A DNA stretch of 64,000 nt from Aureibaculum sp. 2308TA14-22 (GCF_040538665.1 NZ_JBEWXT010000001.1:2506501-2570500), one strand, 5' to 3'. Counted from the stretch's first letter, positions 1 through 10,041 are shown. Numbers and translations: made by a program. The notes: generated by a model not told the origin, from the letters alone.

Positions 1-281
1 GCGGATTTGATGAGGAGAGTATTTTGGCATCAATTTACAGCACTTTTAATATTGAATACAGATATAACACCAACAATAATTCCTATCTATATACAGTTTC
101 AGATTTGGGATATATTGAAAATAAAAACCTATCTTCGCAAATCTATTCTTTAGGCTTAGGCTATGCCTTTACTTCAAAACTAGGGTTTATTAATTTAAGC
201 TATGCTCTAGGAAAGTCTTCTGAAATTCCATTTAATTTTAACAACTCAAGGTTTCATTTAAAAATTGTTAACTTCTTTTAG
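1..281 (+). CDS. C-terminal end of an outer-membrane beta-barrel protein (partial)
   Basis: The reading frame is open from the left edge, so this is the tail of a longer gene; the in-frame TTG at position 24 is internal, not a start. The roughly 92 visible residues alternate polar and hydrophobic positions, contain GLGYAF and FINLSYALG strands, and end in Phe-Phe. That is the pattern of the last strands of an outer-membrane beta-barrel recognised by the BAM machinery. The SDLGYIEN-type segment resembles BamA/TamA or POTRA-type flavobacterial barrels, but the piece is too short to assign a subfamily. The barrel call is fairly safe; the family is inference. Confidence 0.55.
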   Translation, partial: GFDEESILASIYSTFNIEYRYNTNNNSYLYTVSDLGYIENKNLSSQIYSLGLGYAFTSKLGFINLSYALGKSSEIPFNFNNSRFHLKIVNFF

Positions 282-354
282 TTCAAAAAAGATAACAAAC
301 CTTACATTTTTTAACAATTTATTATGATTTTTTTAAAAAAATAGTCATAAAAAA

Positions 355-385
355 TTGTTTTGTTAACATTTTTTTATGACTTTTG
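355..385 (+). promoter_or_regulatory. Putative Bacteroidota promoter of the first susC
   Basis: A TTG (355-357) and, 20 nt later, GACTTTTG (378-385, one mismatch to TAnnTTTG) match the -33/-7 arrangement of Bacteroidota housekeeping promoters. The same arrangement with the same 20-nt spacing precedes the second susC at 5206-5236, and the surrounding bases are conserved between the two. Confidence 0.5.
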
Positions 386-412
386 GCAAAATTTAATTCA
401 AATAATTAAAAT

Positions 413-3400
413 ATGAAAACAAAGTTTAATGGAATTTTAACGCTATTACTGGCGTTGGTAGTGCAATTTACTTTTGCACAAGAAAAAACTGTCACAGGTA
501 CGGTTTCTGATGAAACAGGACCATTACCGGGTGTTAGTGTAGTAATTAAAGGTACAACTACAGGTACTGAAACTGATTTTGATGGTAATTACACCATTCA
601 AACTAAAGAAGGTGATGTGCTTTCCTTTAGTTTTATTGGAATGGCTCCAAAAGAAGTTACAGTAGGTGCATCTAACACTATTAATGTAGTTTTAGAAGCA
701 GACAATGTACTTGATGAAGTAGTTGTTACAGGTCTAGGTATTAGAAGAGAGAAAAAAGCCTTAGGGTATTCTCAACAATCTGTAGATGCCGAACAACTAC
801 AAAAAGGTAAAGACATTGACGTTAACAACGCATTAGCTGGTAAAGTGGCAGGTGTGCAAATTGTTGGTCAAGCTAGTACTGGTTTTAGAGACTCTCAAAT
901 TAAATTAAGAGGTGAATCTAATGTTCTTTACGTTGTTGATGGTGTTCAAGTGTATCAAGTTGGTGATATCAATACCAACGATATTGCAGATATGTCTGTA
1001 CTAAAAGGTGGATCAGCAACAGCAATTTATGGTCCCGATGGGCGTAACGGTGTAATTATCATTACAACTAAAAAAGGGAAAAGTGGTAAGGCAACATTTA
1101 CAGTAGACCATTCAACTATTGTAGGTAATGTTACTAATTTACCAGAATACCAAAATGAATATGGAGGTGGTTATAGCCAAACATTTAATACATTTAGCTA
1201 TGACCCAGCAGTTGATCCAGCTGATTGGGCAAGTTTTGATGGAGACCCCTATCCTGATTTTTTCGCAGATGAATCTTGGGGTCCAAGATTAGATGGAACT
1301 CCAGTACGTCATTGGGACTCTTGGATACCAGGAACTCCTGAATTTGGAGAATTAAGAGCTTGGGAACCAACACCAAATGATGTTGAGACATTTTATAGAA
1401 CAAGTATAACTAACAATACTTCATTAAGTTTTGCTAAAGGAGGAGATGGTTATAATATTAGGTCTGCAATTTCTCTTATTGATAAAGGAGGTATTATTAC
1501 TAATTCTGATCAAAAGACAGTAAACCTTTCTTTAAATGCTAGTTATGACATTTCTGAAAAATTTACAGTTAATGTAAATGTTAACTACCAAGATAGAAAA
1601 ACTAGAAATGACCCTGATCAAGGTTATGCCAACTTAGCTTCAAACATGAACCAATGGTGGCAAAGACAATTAGATTTTGATAGATTAAAAGACTATGAAC
1701 GTGCAGGACAAATTGTTTCTTGGAACATTAGAGGCACAAGAGATGCTAGACCATTATATTGGGATATGCCAGGTTTTGAATCTGAAGAAAATTTAAAACA
1801 TGAATATAAAAATTCAGCATATGGTAAAATTGGAGGTACTTATACCTTCAATGATAAATTTAATGTTGTTGCAGAGGTGAGATCTACTTTTCATAATTTT
1901 GCTAGAGATGATCGTGAAACAACTAAAAGTTTGTTAGACCCTGCTTCTTACGCAGAATATCAAAGAAGATTTAATAAAGAACATTATTTTTCAATGTTAA
2001 ATTATACTGATAGCTTTTTAGATGGCGACTTAGATGTGGACGCAAGTTTGGGTGGAGAAATTGTAGTTTACGATTTTAAAGGTCTTAGTGCTTCAACCAA
2101 TGGTAATTTAACCATACCTGAGTTTTATAACTTAGCTGGCTCTAAAGATCCTGTATCTGCAAGTACTAGTATATCACAAGGTGAAACTAGGGGTGCCTTT
2201 ATAAAAGCGTCCTTTGGGTTTAAAGATATGTTGTATTTAGATGGATCTTACAGATTAGACTGGTCATCAACAGCAAACCCGGATGACAACAGGGTAGATA
2301 CTTATGGAGTTTCTGCCAGTTTCTTGGTCAATAAGTTAATCCCACAAAATGACATTATGGGCTTCTTTAAGTTGAGGGCAGGTTATGCTCAGGCACCTTA
2401 TTTCCCAGGTCCATACCAAATCTCTAGTGTTTACAATGTTGGTGGACTATACCAAGGAAATGGTACCTTATCAGTTGCTGGACTTCAGAACAACCCTAAC
2501 CTTGTAGGCGGCGTTAGAAACGAATTAGAATTTGGAGCTGAATTTAAATTTATTAAAAATAGAATTGGACTAGATATTACTTACTTTAATAGAATCGATG
2601 AAGATTTACCAGTTTTTGTATCATTAGATGGTGCAACTGGTTATACAGGTATAACGGTTAACTCTGGTAAGAATACTTCAAATGGTATTGAAATAGGATT
2701 GAATGGATCTATTGTTAAAACAGATGACTTTACTTGGGATCTTGGTGTAAACTTTGCTACCTTAGAAAAATTTGTAGATGCGATTTACCCTGGTGTTGAT
2801 TCTTATGATATTAGTACGTATACTTCTAGTATGAAATTGCAAGCTAGAGTTGGTGAAGAGTATGGTTTATTTTACGGTAGAGGTTTTGCTACACATACTG
2901 ATGGTAGTATTATCTTCACATCTACTGATAATTTTGCTAGAGAGTCTAATAAAAGATTAGGTAGTTTATTACCAGACTACACTTATGGTATAACTTCTAC
3001 AATCAGATATAAGAACGTAGATTTATTTGTTGGATTTGATGGACAAAAAGGAGGATTATATTATTCAAGAACTGAAAGATATATGGACCACTCTGGTTTA
3101 TCAGCAAAAACTGCTGGATTAAATGATAAAGGTAATCCTTTAAGAGATCCTGTAGCTAACGGTGGTGGTGTGCACATAGTAGGTGTATTACAGACTGGAA
3201 CAGATTCGAACGGTGTACCTATTTCTGACGGTACGGTAGTTGACAAATATGTTGACGCACAAGATCACTTTAACTTAGGTAACTTAGGTAACATTTACGA
3301 AAATAACGTACATGATGCTACTTACTTAAAGTTTAGAACGGCAAGGTTAAACTATAACTTTAACCCTGATTTAGTTTCAAAAATGGGATTAGAAGCAGTT

Positions 3401-3559
3401 CAATTATCAGTATTTGGTAATAACCTTTGGTTAATCGACTCTGATTTGAATTGGGTTGATCCATCGGAACTTGAAAAAAGAAGTGGTGTAAACTGGGCAG
3501 AAGCAGGACAGTTGCCACAGACCAGATCTTTTGGACTTAATGTAAAATTAACATTTTAA
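413..3559 (+). CDS. SusC/RagA-family TonB-dependent outer-membrane transporter (1)
   Basis: Imports an oligomeric ligand through the outer membrane using TonB energy, working with the SusD-like lipoprotein encoded 11 nt downstream. The 1048-residue protein has an N-terminal signal peptide ending at TFAQ, a carboxypeptidase-regulatory-like domain at about residues 25-100 (GPLPGVSVVIKGT, DFDGNYTI), a TonB-box-like segment (DEVVVTGLG), a plug (LYVVDGV, GVIIITTKKG) and a C-terminal 22-strand barrel ending in Phe. Length is normal for the family. The start is the ATG followed by the lysine-rich signal peptide. No enzyme gene accompanies the pair, so the ligand is unknown. The 5' end is nearly identical in nucleotides to the second susC. 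Confidence 0.95.
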   Translation: MKTKFNGILTLLLALVVQFTFAQEKTVTGTVSDETGPLPGVSVVIKGTTTGTETDFDGNYTIQTKEGDVLSFSFIGMAPKEVTVGASNTINVVLEADNVLDEVVVTGLGIRREKKALGYSQQSVDAEQLQKGKDIDVNNALAGKVAGVQIVGQASTGFRDSQIKLRGESNVLYVVDGVQVYQVGDINTNDIADMSVLKGGSATAIYGPDGRNGVIIITTKKGKSGKATFTVDHSTIVGNVTNLPEYQNEYGGGYSQTFNTFSYDPAVDPADWASFDGDPYPDFFADESWGPRLDGTPVRHWDSWIPGTPEFGELRAWEPTPNDVETFYRTSITNNTSLSFAKGGDGYNIRSAISLIDKGGIITNSDQKTVNLSLNASYDISEKFTVNVNVNYQDRKTRNDPDQGYANLASNMNQWWQRQLDFDRLKDYERAGQIVSWNIRGTRDARPLYWDMPGFESEENLKHEYKNSAYGKIGGTYTFNDKFNVVAEVRSTFHNFARDDRETTKSLLDPASYAEYQRRFNKEHYFSMLNYTDSFLDGDLDVDASLGGEIVVYDFKGLSASTNGNLTIPEFYNLAGSKDPVSASTSISQGETRGAFIKASFGFKDMLYLDGSYRLDWSSTANPDDNRVDTYGVSASFLVNKLIPQNDIMGFFKLRAGYAQAPYFPGPYQISSVYNVGGLYQGNGTLSVAGLQNNPNLVGGVRNELEFGAEFKFIKNRIGLDITYFNRIDEDLPVFVSLDGATGYTGITVNSGKNTSNGIEIGLNGSIVKTDDFTWDLGVNFATLEKFVDAIYPGVDSYDISTYTSSMKLQARVGEEYGLFYGRGFATHTDGSIIFTSTDNFARESNKRLGSLLPDYTYGITSTIRYKNVDLFVGFDGQKGGLYYSRTERYMDHSGLSAKTAGLNDKGNPLRDPVANGGGVHIVGVLQTGTDSNGVPISDGTVVDKYVDAQDHFNLGNLGNIYENNVHDATYLKFRTARLNYNFNPDLVSKMGLEAVQLSVFGNNLWLIDSDLNWVDPSELEKRSGVNWAEAGQLPQTRSFGLNVKLTF

Positions 3560-3570
3560 AAAAAACTGAA

Positions 3571-5022
3571 ATGAATAAAAAAATTAAAAACATAGTATTG
3601 ATTCTTTGTATTTCTTTTATTTACAGTTCATGTGAAACTGTAGATTTTGGAGATGTAAATAACAATCCTAATGGACCCACAGCTGCTGTAACTTCACAGT
3701 TATTGACGCAAGCACAGAGAACTATACCTACTGTTAGTACTAACATGCAAGGTATTCTGTTTACTCAGCAATTGACTGAAGGACAATATCCTGGAGATTC
3801 TAGGTATGCAACATTAACTAGAAGTTATAATGGATTCTTTACAGGTTCTATCCAAAATTTGAATAGAATTATAGAGCTTAATACAGACGAAGCCACTAAA
3901 GATCAAGCGGGAGCATTTGGTGATAACAACAACCAAATAGCGGTTGCTCATATTTTAAGAGCTTACATCTTGCAATATATGACGGACAAATGGGGTGGTT
4001 TACCTTACTCAGAAGGTTTTCAAGGTATTGATAATCCACAACCAGCATTTGATACTCAAGAAGAACTATATACTATTATGTTTGCAGACCTTGAAGCTGC
4101 AATGAGTATAATTGATGCTGGTAAATCGGGACCGGCAGGTGATTTACTTTTTGATGGAGACATGAACAGATGGTGGCTATTTGCCAACTCATTAAAAATG
4201 AATATGGCAATGCGTATTTCTCATGTTAATCCAACTTTAGCTAAATCTAAATTTGAAGAAGTAATAGCTTCTGGTGTTTATATCAGTTCTAATGCTCAGA
4301 ATATAGAATTTAATTATGGAACTATTGATGCTGACGATAGCCCATGGCATGATAGATGGAAAACAAGAGAGGATTATATTCTTTCAGTTACTATGATGGA
4401 GACGTTGAGATCAAATCTTGACCCAAGATTATTTAAGTATGCTGAGCCTTCAACTAATGGAACTGCCTCTAACCCAATGTTTCCTGGTAATGCAGATGCA
4501 AAATATGTAGGTGCACCAAATGGAGAAGTAAATGGTAATGTACCAGATTACTCATTCCCTACTGCAACCGTAATTTATGATGTAGATTTCCCTACACCAT
4601 TATATACAGCTGCTCAAATGAAATTTAATATGGCAGAAGCTGCACTTAACGGCTGGAACGTTGGCGGTGCTACCGCTAGTGATTTATATGAAGAAGGAAT
4701 TGTAGCTTCTATGGAATATTGGAATGTAGATGCTGCAGACATAGCTAGTTATGTTGCTGCTCACGCTTATACTGATATGGATGATTTAGCCTATGAAAAA
4801 TGGGTTGCATTATACTTAAATGGTTGGGAAGCATGGGCTGAGTGGAGAAGATTAGATTCTCCAGCGTTAACGCCTTCAGCAAATGCTGCTGATCCAAGAA
4901 TTCCTGTAAGAGATTCTTATGATACTTCTGTAGAAGATAACAACCCTGCAAATTATGCAGCAATTATTGCAGCTCAAGGAGCAGATGACAATCACACTAA
5001 ATTATGGTGGGATGTAAATTAA
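3571..5022 (+). CDS. SusD-like nutrient-binding outer-membrane lipoprotein (1)
   Basis: Surface ligand-binding lid for the SusC protein encoded just upstream (11-nt gap, same operon). The 483-residue product begins with a lipoprotein signal peptide whose lipobox Cys follows IYSS. Motifs such as NNNPNGP near the N-terminus, GDMNRWW and SLKMNMAMRIS point to the SusD-like lipoprotein subfamily (PF12771 type) rather than the classical RagB/SusD family of the other two SusD proteins here. The C-terminal part has the usual helical repeats (QMKFNMAEAALNGW, EKWVALYLNGWEAWAEWRRL). The ligand cannot be inferred from sequence. Confidence 0.92.
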   Translation: MNKKIKNIVLILCISFIYSSCETVDFGDVNNNPNGPTAAVTSQLLTQAQRTIPTVSTNMQGILFTQQLTEGQYPGDSRYATLTRSYNGFFTGSIQNLNRIIELNTDEATKDQAGAFGDNNNQIAVAHILRAYILQYMTDKWGGLPYSEGFQGIDNPQPAFDTQEELYTIMFADLEAAMSIIDAGKSGPAGDLLFDGDMNRWWLFANSLKMNMAMRISHVNPTLAKSKFEEVIASGVYISSNAQNIEFNYGTIDADDSPWHDRWKTREDYILSVTMMETLRSNLDPRLFKYAEPSTNGTASNPMFPGNADAKYVGAPNGEVNGNVPDYSFPTATVIYDVDFPTPLYTAAQMKFNMAEAALNGWNVGGATASDLYEEGIVASMEYWNVDAADIASYVAAHAYTDMDDLAYEKWVALYLNGWEAWAEWRRLDSPALTPSANAADPRIPVRDSYDTSVEDNNPANYAAIIAAQGADDNHTKLWWDVN

Positions 5023-5076
5023 ATCTAGTTTAATTTATTCTGTTAATTGTAAAATAATTAACTAACAAACTTTTTT

Positions 5077-5102
5077 AAAAGCTGCCAGAAATGGCAGCTT
5101 TT
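5077..5102 (+). terminator. Rho-independent terminator after the first susD
   Basis: A perfect 11-bp stem (arms AAAAGCTGCCA and TGGCAGCTTTT) closes a GAAA tetraloop 55 nt after the susD stop codon, with T-rich sequence following. It separates the first susC/susD unit from the second. Confidence 0.85.
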
Positions 5103-5205
5103 ATATTTTCTTAAAAAACCTACGCAACCACCTACCATTACTAACATCTTACAATATAGATGTAATTGCTAAAATTTCAATTTTAACCTAATTTATGTTA
5201 AATAG

Positions 5206-5236
5206 TTGTTTTATTAACATAATTTTACCATTTTTG
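5206..5236 (+). promoter_or_regulatory. Putative Bacteroidota promoter of the second susC
   Basis: TTG at 5206-5208 and CATTTTTG at 5229-5236 are spaced by 20 nt, the same layout as before the first susC. Between and after the boxes, TTGTTTT, TTAACAT and TTAATTCAAATAAT are shared with that copy. Confidence 0.5.
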
Positions 5237-5263
5237 CGGCAATTAATTCAAATAATAGATAAC

Positions 5264-8200
5264 ATGAAAACAAAGTTTAGTGGAATTTTAACGCTATTAC
5301 TAGCGTTTGTGGTGCAATTTACGTTTGCACAAGAAAGAACTATTTCCGGTACTGTAACCGACGAAACTGGCCCTTTACCAGGAGTAAACATTTTAATAAA
5401 AGGAACAGCTACAGGTACTGATACGGATTTTGATGGTAATTATGCCATTCAAGCAAAAACGGGTGATATACTTGTTTTTAGTTTTGTTGGTATGGCAAAC
5501 AAAGAAGTTACAGTAGGTACTTCAAATACCATAAATGTAGTATTAGAATCTGACAATCTACTTGAAGAAGTTGTAGTTACCGCTTATGGTACTCAAACAA
5601 AAGAATCCTTAACCGGATCTATTGTTGAAATTGATTCTGAAGAATTTACGAAAGTAGCCTCAGGTAATGCTGTTACAGGTCTTACTGGTAAAATTGCCGG
5701 TGTACAAATATTTTCTAATTCAGGTCAACCTGGTACTGCACCAGTTGTGCGATTTAGAGGTATTGGATCATTAAATGGTTCATCTGCCCCATTATATGTG
5801 GTTGATGGTGTTCCTTTTACGGAATCAATTACAACGATTAACCCTAATGATATTGAGTCAATGTCATTTGTTAAAGACGCTTCGGCTGCTGCCCTATACG
5901 GTAACAGGGGTGCAAATGGTGTAGTAATTATTACTACTAAAAAAGGTAAGTCTGGTAGAATGAATGTTTCTTTAGACATTAAAACCAGTATGACTGATCT
6001 TGCAATAAAAGATTATGACGTTATGACTGGAGCTGGTGAGTATTTTGAGGCATATCACAAAATGTTAAAAACCAATGAAATCGTTTTAAATGGTCTTTCA
6101 GAGTCAGATGCAGGAATAAAAGCTTCAAATGATTTACTAGATGGAACATTAGGATTGATTTACAATCCTTACGGAGGAGACAGAACTAATTTAGTTAGTC
6201 CAAATGGGCAATTTAGAGGAGGTACTCCTTTATGGGAAGATGACTGGAGAGATTATCTTTTTGAAAGTTTTAGCGGTGTAAATACTGCCTATTTAAGTTT
6301 ATCTGGTGGTAACGAAAATTCAAAATATTTTGTGTCATTAGGTCATGAAGACAATGAAGGTTACAATATTAATACTGGGTTTAAAAGATCTACGTTAAAA
6401 GCAAATGTAGAAACCTCTTTTACAGATAATATATCTGCTGGTGTACAAATGAATTATGCCAACCGTGAGCAAAAAGGAACTTTAACTAACAATATTACAG
6501 GTAACTTTGCTTGGGTAAGAGATATTGCTCCTATTTATCCTGTTTTTGCTAGAGATCATGCAACTGGAGAAATTGTAAGAGATGGTCAAGGTAATCCTGA
6601 ATGGGATTGGGCAGATGTTACTTCTCCTAATGCCGTAGCAGGAAGACCTTTTAACGGATTCTCAAACCCACACGCACTACAAACTTTAAATGTTAACACT
6701 GATACTCGTGACAATTTTACTTCAAGAGTATTTGCTAAGGTTAATTTTTTAAAGGATTTTACGTTTACTTATAATTTAGGTTATGACTTAGCTACATTTA
6801 ATTTAGTTGATTATACTAATAAAAAAGTAGGTAGTGCAAGTTCAACTGACATTGCTGGTAGGTTAAGAGAAAGATATGGTAGAGGGACTACGATAACAAA
6901 CCAACAATTATTAAATTGGAAGAAAAATTTAGGTGATGTTCATAATGTGGAAATTTTATTAGGACATGAAGCAACTAATTATGATTTTAAGGATATAGAT
7001 GTAAACTTAAGAAGACAATTCTTAGCTAACGATTTATCTCCAGATTTATTTGCCTTACCTGATGGTGCAGATGCCATTTTAGGTGATTATACTGAATATG
7101 ACTTAGAAGGATTTTTTGCTAGGTTAATGTATGATTATGATGGTAGGTATTATATTAATGGTAGTGTAAGAAGAGATGGATCATCAGTATTTCACCCAGA
7201 CAACAGATGGGGTACCTTTTATGGTGTAGGTTTGGCATGGAGAGTTTCACAAGAATCTTTCTTACAAGATGTATCTTGGTTAAATGAATTAAAGTTTAAA
7301 TCAAGTTATGGTCAACAAGGTAATGACGTTGTTCGCTATCCAAATTCTGTTAACAGAAATTACTCTCCTTTCTTAGATCAATGGGGTGTAACTAAAAATG
7401 GTGATGACTTTGATATTGAAAAGACCGTCTTTGGTAATAAAGATTTAACTTGGGAAACTTCTACAAACTTTAATGTAGGTTTTGAAGCCCAATTCTTTAA
7501 TAACCGTTTACGTATTGAATCTGAGTACTTTATAAGAGAAATATCAGATTTAATTCACAACAGAGAGTTACCACCTTCTACTGGTTTCCCTTCTGTTCCT
7601 GAAAACGTAATGGATATGGAAAATAGAGGTGTTGAAGCCTTAATCTCTTATCAAATTATAAGCAAAGAAGATTTATCTTGGTCTTTTGACTTGAATGCAA
7701 CACATTACAAAAACGAAATTACTGCGTTTGTACCTGGTAAAGAAAACATTGATAATGGTAGGTACAGATGGACCTTAGGTGGTACGGCTTTTGACTATTA
7801 TATGAGAGAATTTGTAGGTGTAGATCCTACCAATGGTAATGCTCAATGGAAAACCGATGTTGTAGCGGATCCTGATGGAGTACCTTACAACGGTGTTACT
7901 GATGACTATTCAGTAGCAACTCAATATTTACAAGAAACTGCTTTACCTGATGTTTATGGTGGTTTTTCAACAAATGTAGTGTACAAAAATTTTGATTTTG
8001 GTGTAGATTTTTCTTATCAAATTGGTGGTAAGGCTTATGATGCCATTTACAATGATGGTTTTGATGGTAGTATTGGAGGGAATTTTCATAGAGATTTTAG
8101 CAAAACTTGGACATTCGATAATCAAACTGCTACATTACCAAGAGTTGATGAAAACACAAATAACTGGAATCAATTCTCAACTTTATTCTTAGAAGATTCT

Positions 8201-8431
8201 GATTATTTAAGTTTAAATAATATTTCTATTGGATATACTTTACCTGAAGATGTTACTAAAAAAATACATTTATCTAAAGTAAGAATTTATGGAAATGCAA
8301 ATAATTTAGCCCTTTGGACTAAATCTGGAAGACAAGGGTTTGACCCTAGACAACGTGTAGCGGGTGATAACAACGCTGTTAGATATGCAACACTTGAGAC
8401 TTATACTTTAGGTATAAACATTAATTTTTAA
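5264..8431 (+). CDS. SusC/RagA-family TonB-dependent outer-membrane transporter (2)
   Basis: Second TonB-dependent SusC importer, 1055 residues. The frame is open 23 codons further upstream, but the ATG at 5264 is chosen because it starts the same MKTKF signal peptide as the first susC and lies the right distance from the promoter. Signal peptide to TFAQ, regulatory-like domain (GPLPGVNILIKGT, DFDGNYAI), EEVVVTAYG box, plug with PLYVVDGVP and GANGVVIITTKKGKSG, and a barrel ending IGYTLP...INF. It is 3 nt from the following susD gene. The plug and barrel are only distantly similar to the first susC, so the two pairs probably take different ligands. Confidence 0.95.
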   Translation: MKTKFSGILTLLLAFVVQFTFAQERTISGTVTDETGPLPGVNILIKGTATGTDTDFDGNYAIQAKTGDILVFSFVGMANKEVTVGTSNTINVVLESDNLLEEVVVTAYGTQTKESLTGSIVEIDSEEFTKVASGNAVTGLTGKIAGVQIFSNSGQPGTAPVVRFRGIGSLNGSSAPLYVVDGVPFTESITTINPNDIESMSFVKDASAAALYGNRGANGVVIITTKKGKSGRMNVSLDIKTSMTDLAIKDYDVMTGAGEYFEAYHKMLKTNEIVLNGLSESDAGIKASNDLLDGTLGLIYNPYGGDRTNLVSPNGQFRGGTPLWEDDWRDYLFESFSGVNTAYLSLSGGNENSKYFVSLGHEDNEGYNINTGFKRSTLKANVETSFTDNISAGVQMNYANREQKGTLTNNITGNFAWVRDIAPIYPVFARDHATGEIVRDGQGNPEWDWADVTSPNAVAGRPFNGFSNPHALQTLNVNTDTRDNFTSRVFAKVNFLKDFTFTYNLGYDLATFNLVDYTNKKVGSASSTDIAGRLRERYGRGTTITNQQLLNWKKNLGDVHNVEILLGHEATNYDFKDIDVNLRRQFLANDLSPDLFALPDGADAILGDYTEYDLEGFFARLMYDYDGRYYINGSVRRDGSSVFHPDNRWGTFYGVGLAWRVSQESFLQDVSWLNELKFKSSYGQQGNDVVRYPNSVNRNYSPFLDQWGVTKNGDDFDIEKTVFGNKDLTWETSTNFNVGFEAQFFNNRLRIESEYFIREISDLIHNRELPPSTGFPSVPENVMDMENRGVEALISYQIISKEDLSWSFDLNATHYKNEITAFVPGKENIDNGRYRWTLGGTAFDYYMREFVGVDPTNGNAQWKTDVVADPDGVPYNGVTDDYSVATQYLQETALPDVYGGFSTNVVYKNFDFGVDFSYQIGGKAYDAIYNDGFDGSIGGNFHRDFSKTWTFDNQTATLPRVDENTNNWNQFSTLFLEDSDYLSLNNISIGYTLPEDVTKKIHLSKVRIYGNANNLALWTKSGRQGFDPRQRVAGDNNAVRYATLETYTLGININF

Positions 8432-8434
8432 AAA

Positions 8435-9967
8435 ATGAAAAACATGAAAAAAATTCTTTTATTACTAGTTGTTACAGCGTTTATGGTAAGCTGTAATGAA
8501 GATTACTTAGATACAAGCCTTCAAAGTACTGTTACTGATGAAGATATAGCTAAATTAGCTGAAGAATCTCCTGAAGCATTATTAAACGTTGCTTCTTCTT
8601 TTGATGTAGGTACGGTGAATAGTTTAAGATCTTATAACTTGGCCGGTGATGGTGGACACTTCGATTTTGGACAGAAATCTGTTGATTTAATGATGGATTT
8701 AATGTCTAGTGATATGATTAATGATGGAAACGGATGGTGGTTTGACGATTATTATAAATATACTGGTCGCACACAAGACAGACGTGAAACTGAAATTGTT
8801 TGGAATTCTTATTATACCATTATAAAAGGAGCAAACCAAACTATTAGTTTAATTGGTAGCTTAGATGAAGCACAGCTTACTGAAGCTTTAACGCATGTAT
8901 TGGCAAGATCAAAAATTATCAGAGGTATGTCGTATTTGCAATTGATACAAATTTATCAAAAAGGAAAGCCAGCATTGTCTGATCCTGGTGTGCCTATTGT
9001 AGATCCAACTGCCGATTTAATTAACGGCCCTGGGTTTGGTAGATTAACTGTGGGTGATGTTTACAATCAAATTGAGAGTGATTTAATGGAAGGTTATACA
9101 AATTTGGAAGGATATTCAAGACCTGACAAAACTTCAATTAATCAAAACATTGCTGCTGGTTTTTTAGCTAGATATTATTTGCTAAGAGAAGATTATACAA
9201 AAGCGATGACATATGCCATAGAAGCTCAGTCTGAGGGTACGGTAAATGCTAATGGATTGTTAGATGGTTTTCAATTTATAACCAATTCTGAATGGATTTG
9301 GGGAGCTGATATTAATGCAGATACTACATCTTATTACGCATCGTTCTTCGCTCAATTGCAATCGTATTCTCCTGTATTTGATTCAAATGCTGGTTATACA
9401 CCTGGTTACACAGGGCAGTTAGGTCATCATAAAACTATAGATAAAAATTTATATGATGCCATTTCTCCTTCAGATATAAGGTACAATTGGTTTGGTCCAG
9501 ATAATGGATATATCTTACAAGGAAATGCTACTCAAATTTACAATTACAAGTTTTTTGATGATACTTTCTTTGAAGCTGATTATGTGTATATGCGTGTTGC
9601 TGAATTTCATTTAATCGAAGCAGAAGCTAAAGCGGCTATGGGTGATGATGCAGGTGCTGCTCAAGCCTTGTATAATTTAATTTCAACAAGAGACCCTAAT
9701 TATACGCTTTCTACGAATACTGGATCTGACTTAATGGATGAAATCAGAACGCACAGAAGAATTGAATTGTGGGGTGAAGGATTTGGTTTATTAGATATGA
9801 AACGTTGGGGAGTAGGTTTACTACGTGATTATGCGGGATCTACACATCCAAATACTCCTGGTTCTTATTTTAATTTACCAGCTGGTTCATCAATGTTTAC
9901 TTTTCAAATTCCTGAAGATGAGATAAACGCAAATGATGCTATTACTGCAGCAGATCAAAATCAATAA
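8435..9967 (+). CDS. RagB/SusD-family nutrient-binding lipoprotein (2)
   Basis: Surface ligand-binding partner of the second SusC, encoded 3 nt downstream of it. 510 residues with a lipoprotein signal peptide (Cys after AFMVS) followed by NEDYLDTSLQ, the usual SusD N-terminus. The C-terminal half has the family signatures RVAEFHLIEAEAKAAMG, LISTRDPNY and RRIELWGEGFGLLDMKRW. A second ATG three codons in (8444) would also give a normal signal peptide. Typical RagB/SusD length. The ligand is unknown. Confidence 0.93.
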   Translation: MKNMKKILLLLVVTAFMVSCNEDYLDTSLQSTVTDEDIAKLAEESPEALLNVASSFDVGTVNSLRSYNLAGDGGHFDFGQKSVDLMMDLMSSDMINDGNGWWFDDYYKYTGRTQDRRETEIVWNSYYTIIKGANQTISLIGSLDEAQLTEALTHVLARSKIIRGMSYLQLIQIYQKGKPALSDPGVPIVDPTADLINGPGFGRLTVGDVYNQIESDLMEGYTNLEGYSRPDKTSINQNIAAGFLARYYLLREDYTKAMTYAIEAQSEGTVNANGLLDGFQFITNSEWIWGADINADTTSYYASFFAQLQSYSPVFDSNAGYTPGYTGQLGHHKTIDKNLYDAISPSDIRYNWFGPDNGYILQGNATQIYNYKFFDDTFFEADYVYMRVAEFHLIEAEAKAAMGDDAGAAQALYNLISTRDPNYTLSTNTGSDLMDEIRTHRRIELWGEGFGLLDMKRWGVGLLRDYAGSTHPNTPGSYFNLPAGSSMFTFQIPEDEINANDAITAADQNQ

Positions 9968-9985
9968 TAATTAGATTTTATTATT

Positions 9986-10015
9986 AAAAACCACCTCAAA
10001 TGAGGTGGTTTTTTT
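9986..10015 (+). terminator. Rho-independent terminator after the second susD
   Basis: Arms AAAAACCACCTC and GAGGTGGTTTTT surround a short loop (AAAT), followed by a run of T. It ends 14 nt before the -7 box of rlmB, so the terminator and the rlmB promoter region are nested. Confidence 0.88.
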
Positions 10016-10029
10016 ATATCCAAATTATA

Positions 10030-10037
10030 TACCTTTG
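10030..10037 (+). promoter_or_regulatory. -7 promoter box of rlmB
   Basis: TACCTTTG is a perfect TAnnTTTG match placed only 4 nt before the ATG at 10042. Transcription starting a few bases after the box would begin at or next to the start codon, suggesting a leaderless or near-leaderless mRNA. Confidence 0.6.
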
Positions 10038-10041
10038 TTAT

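Noticed and set aside
5195-5263. Longer start for the second susC
   Set aside because: The extra 23 codons run through the promoter boxes and would bury the signal peptide that matches the first susC.
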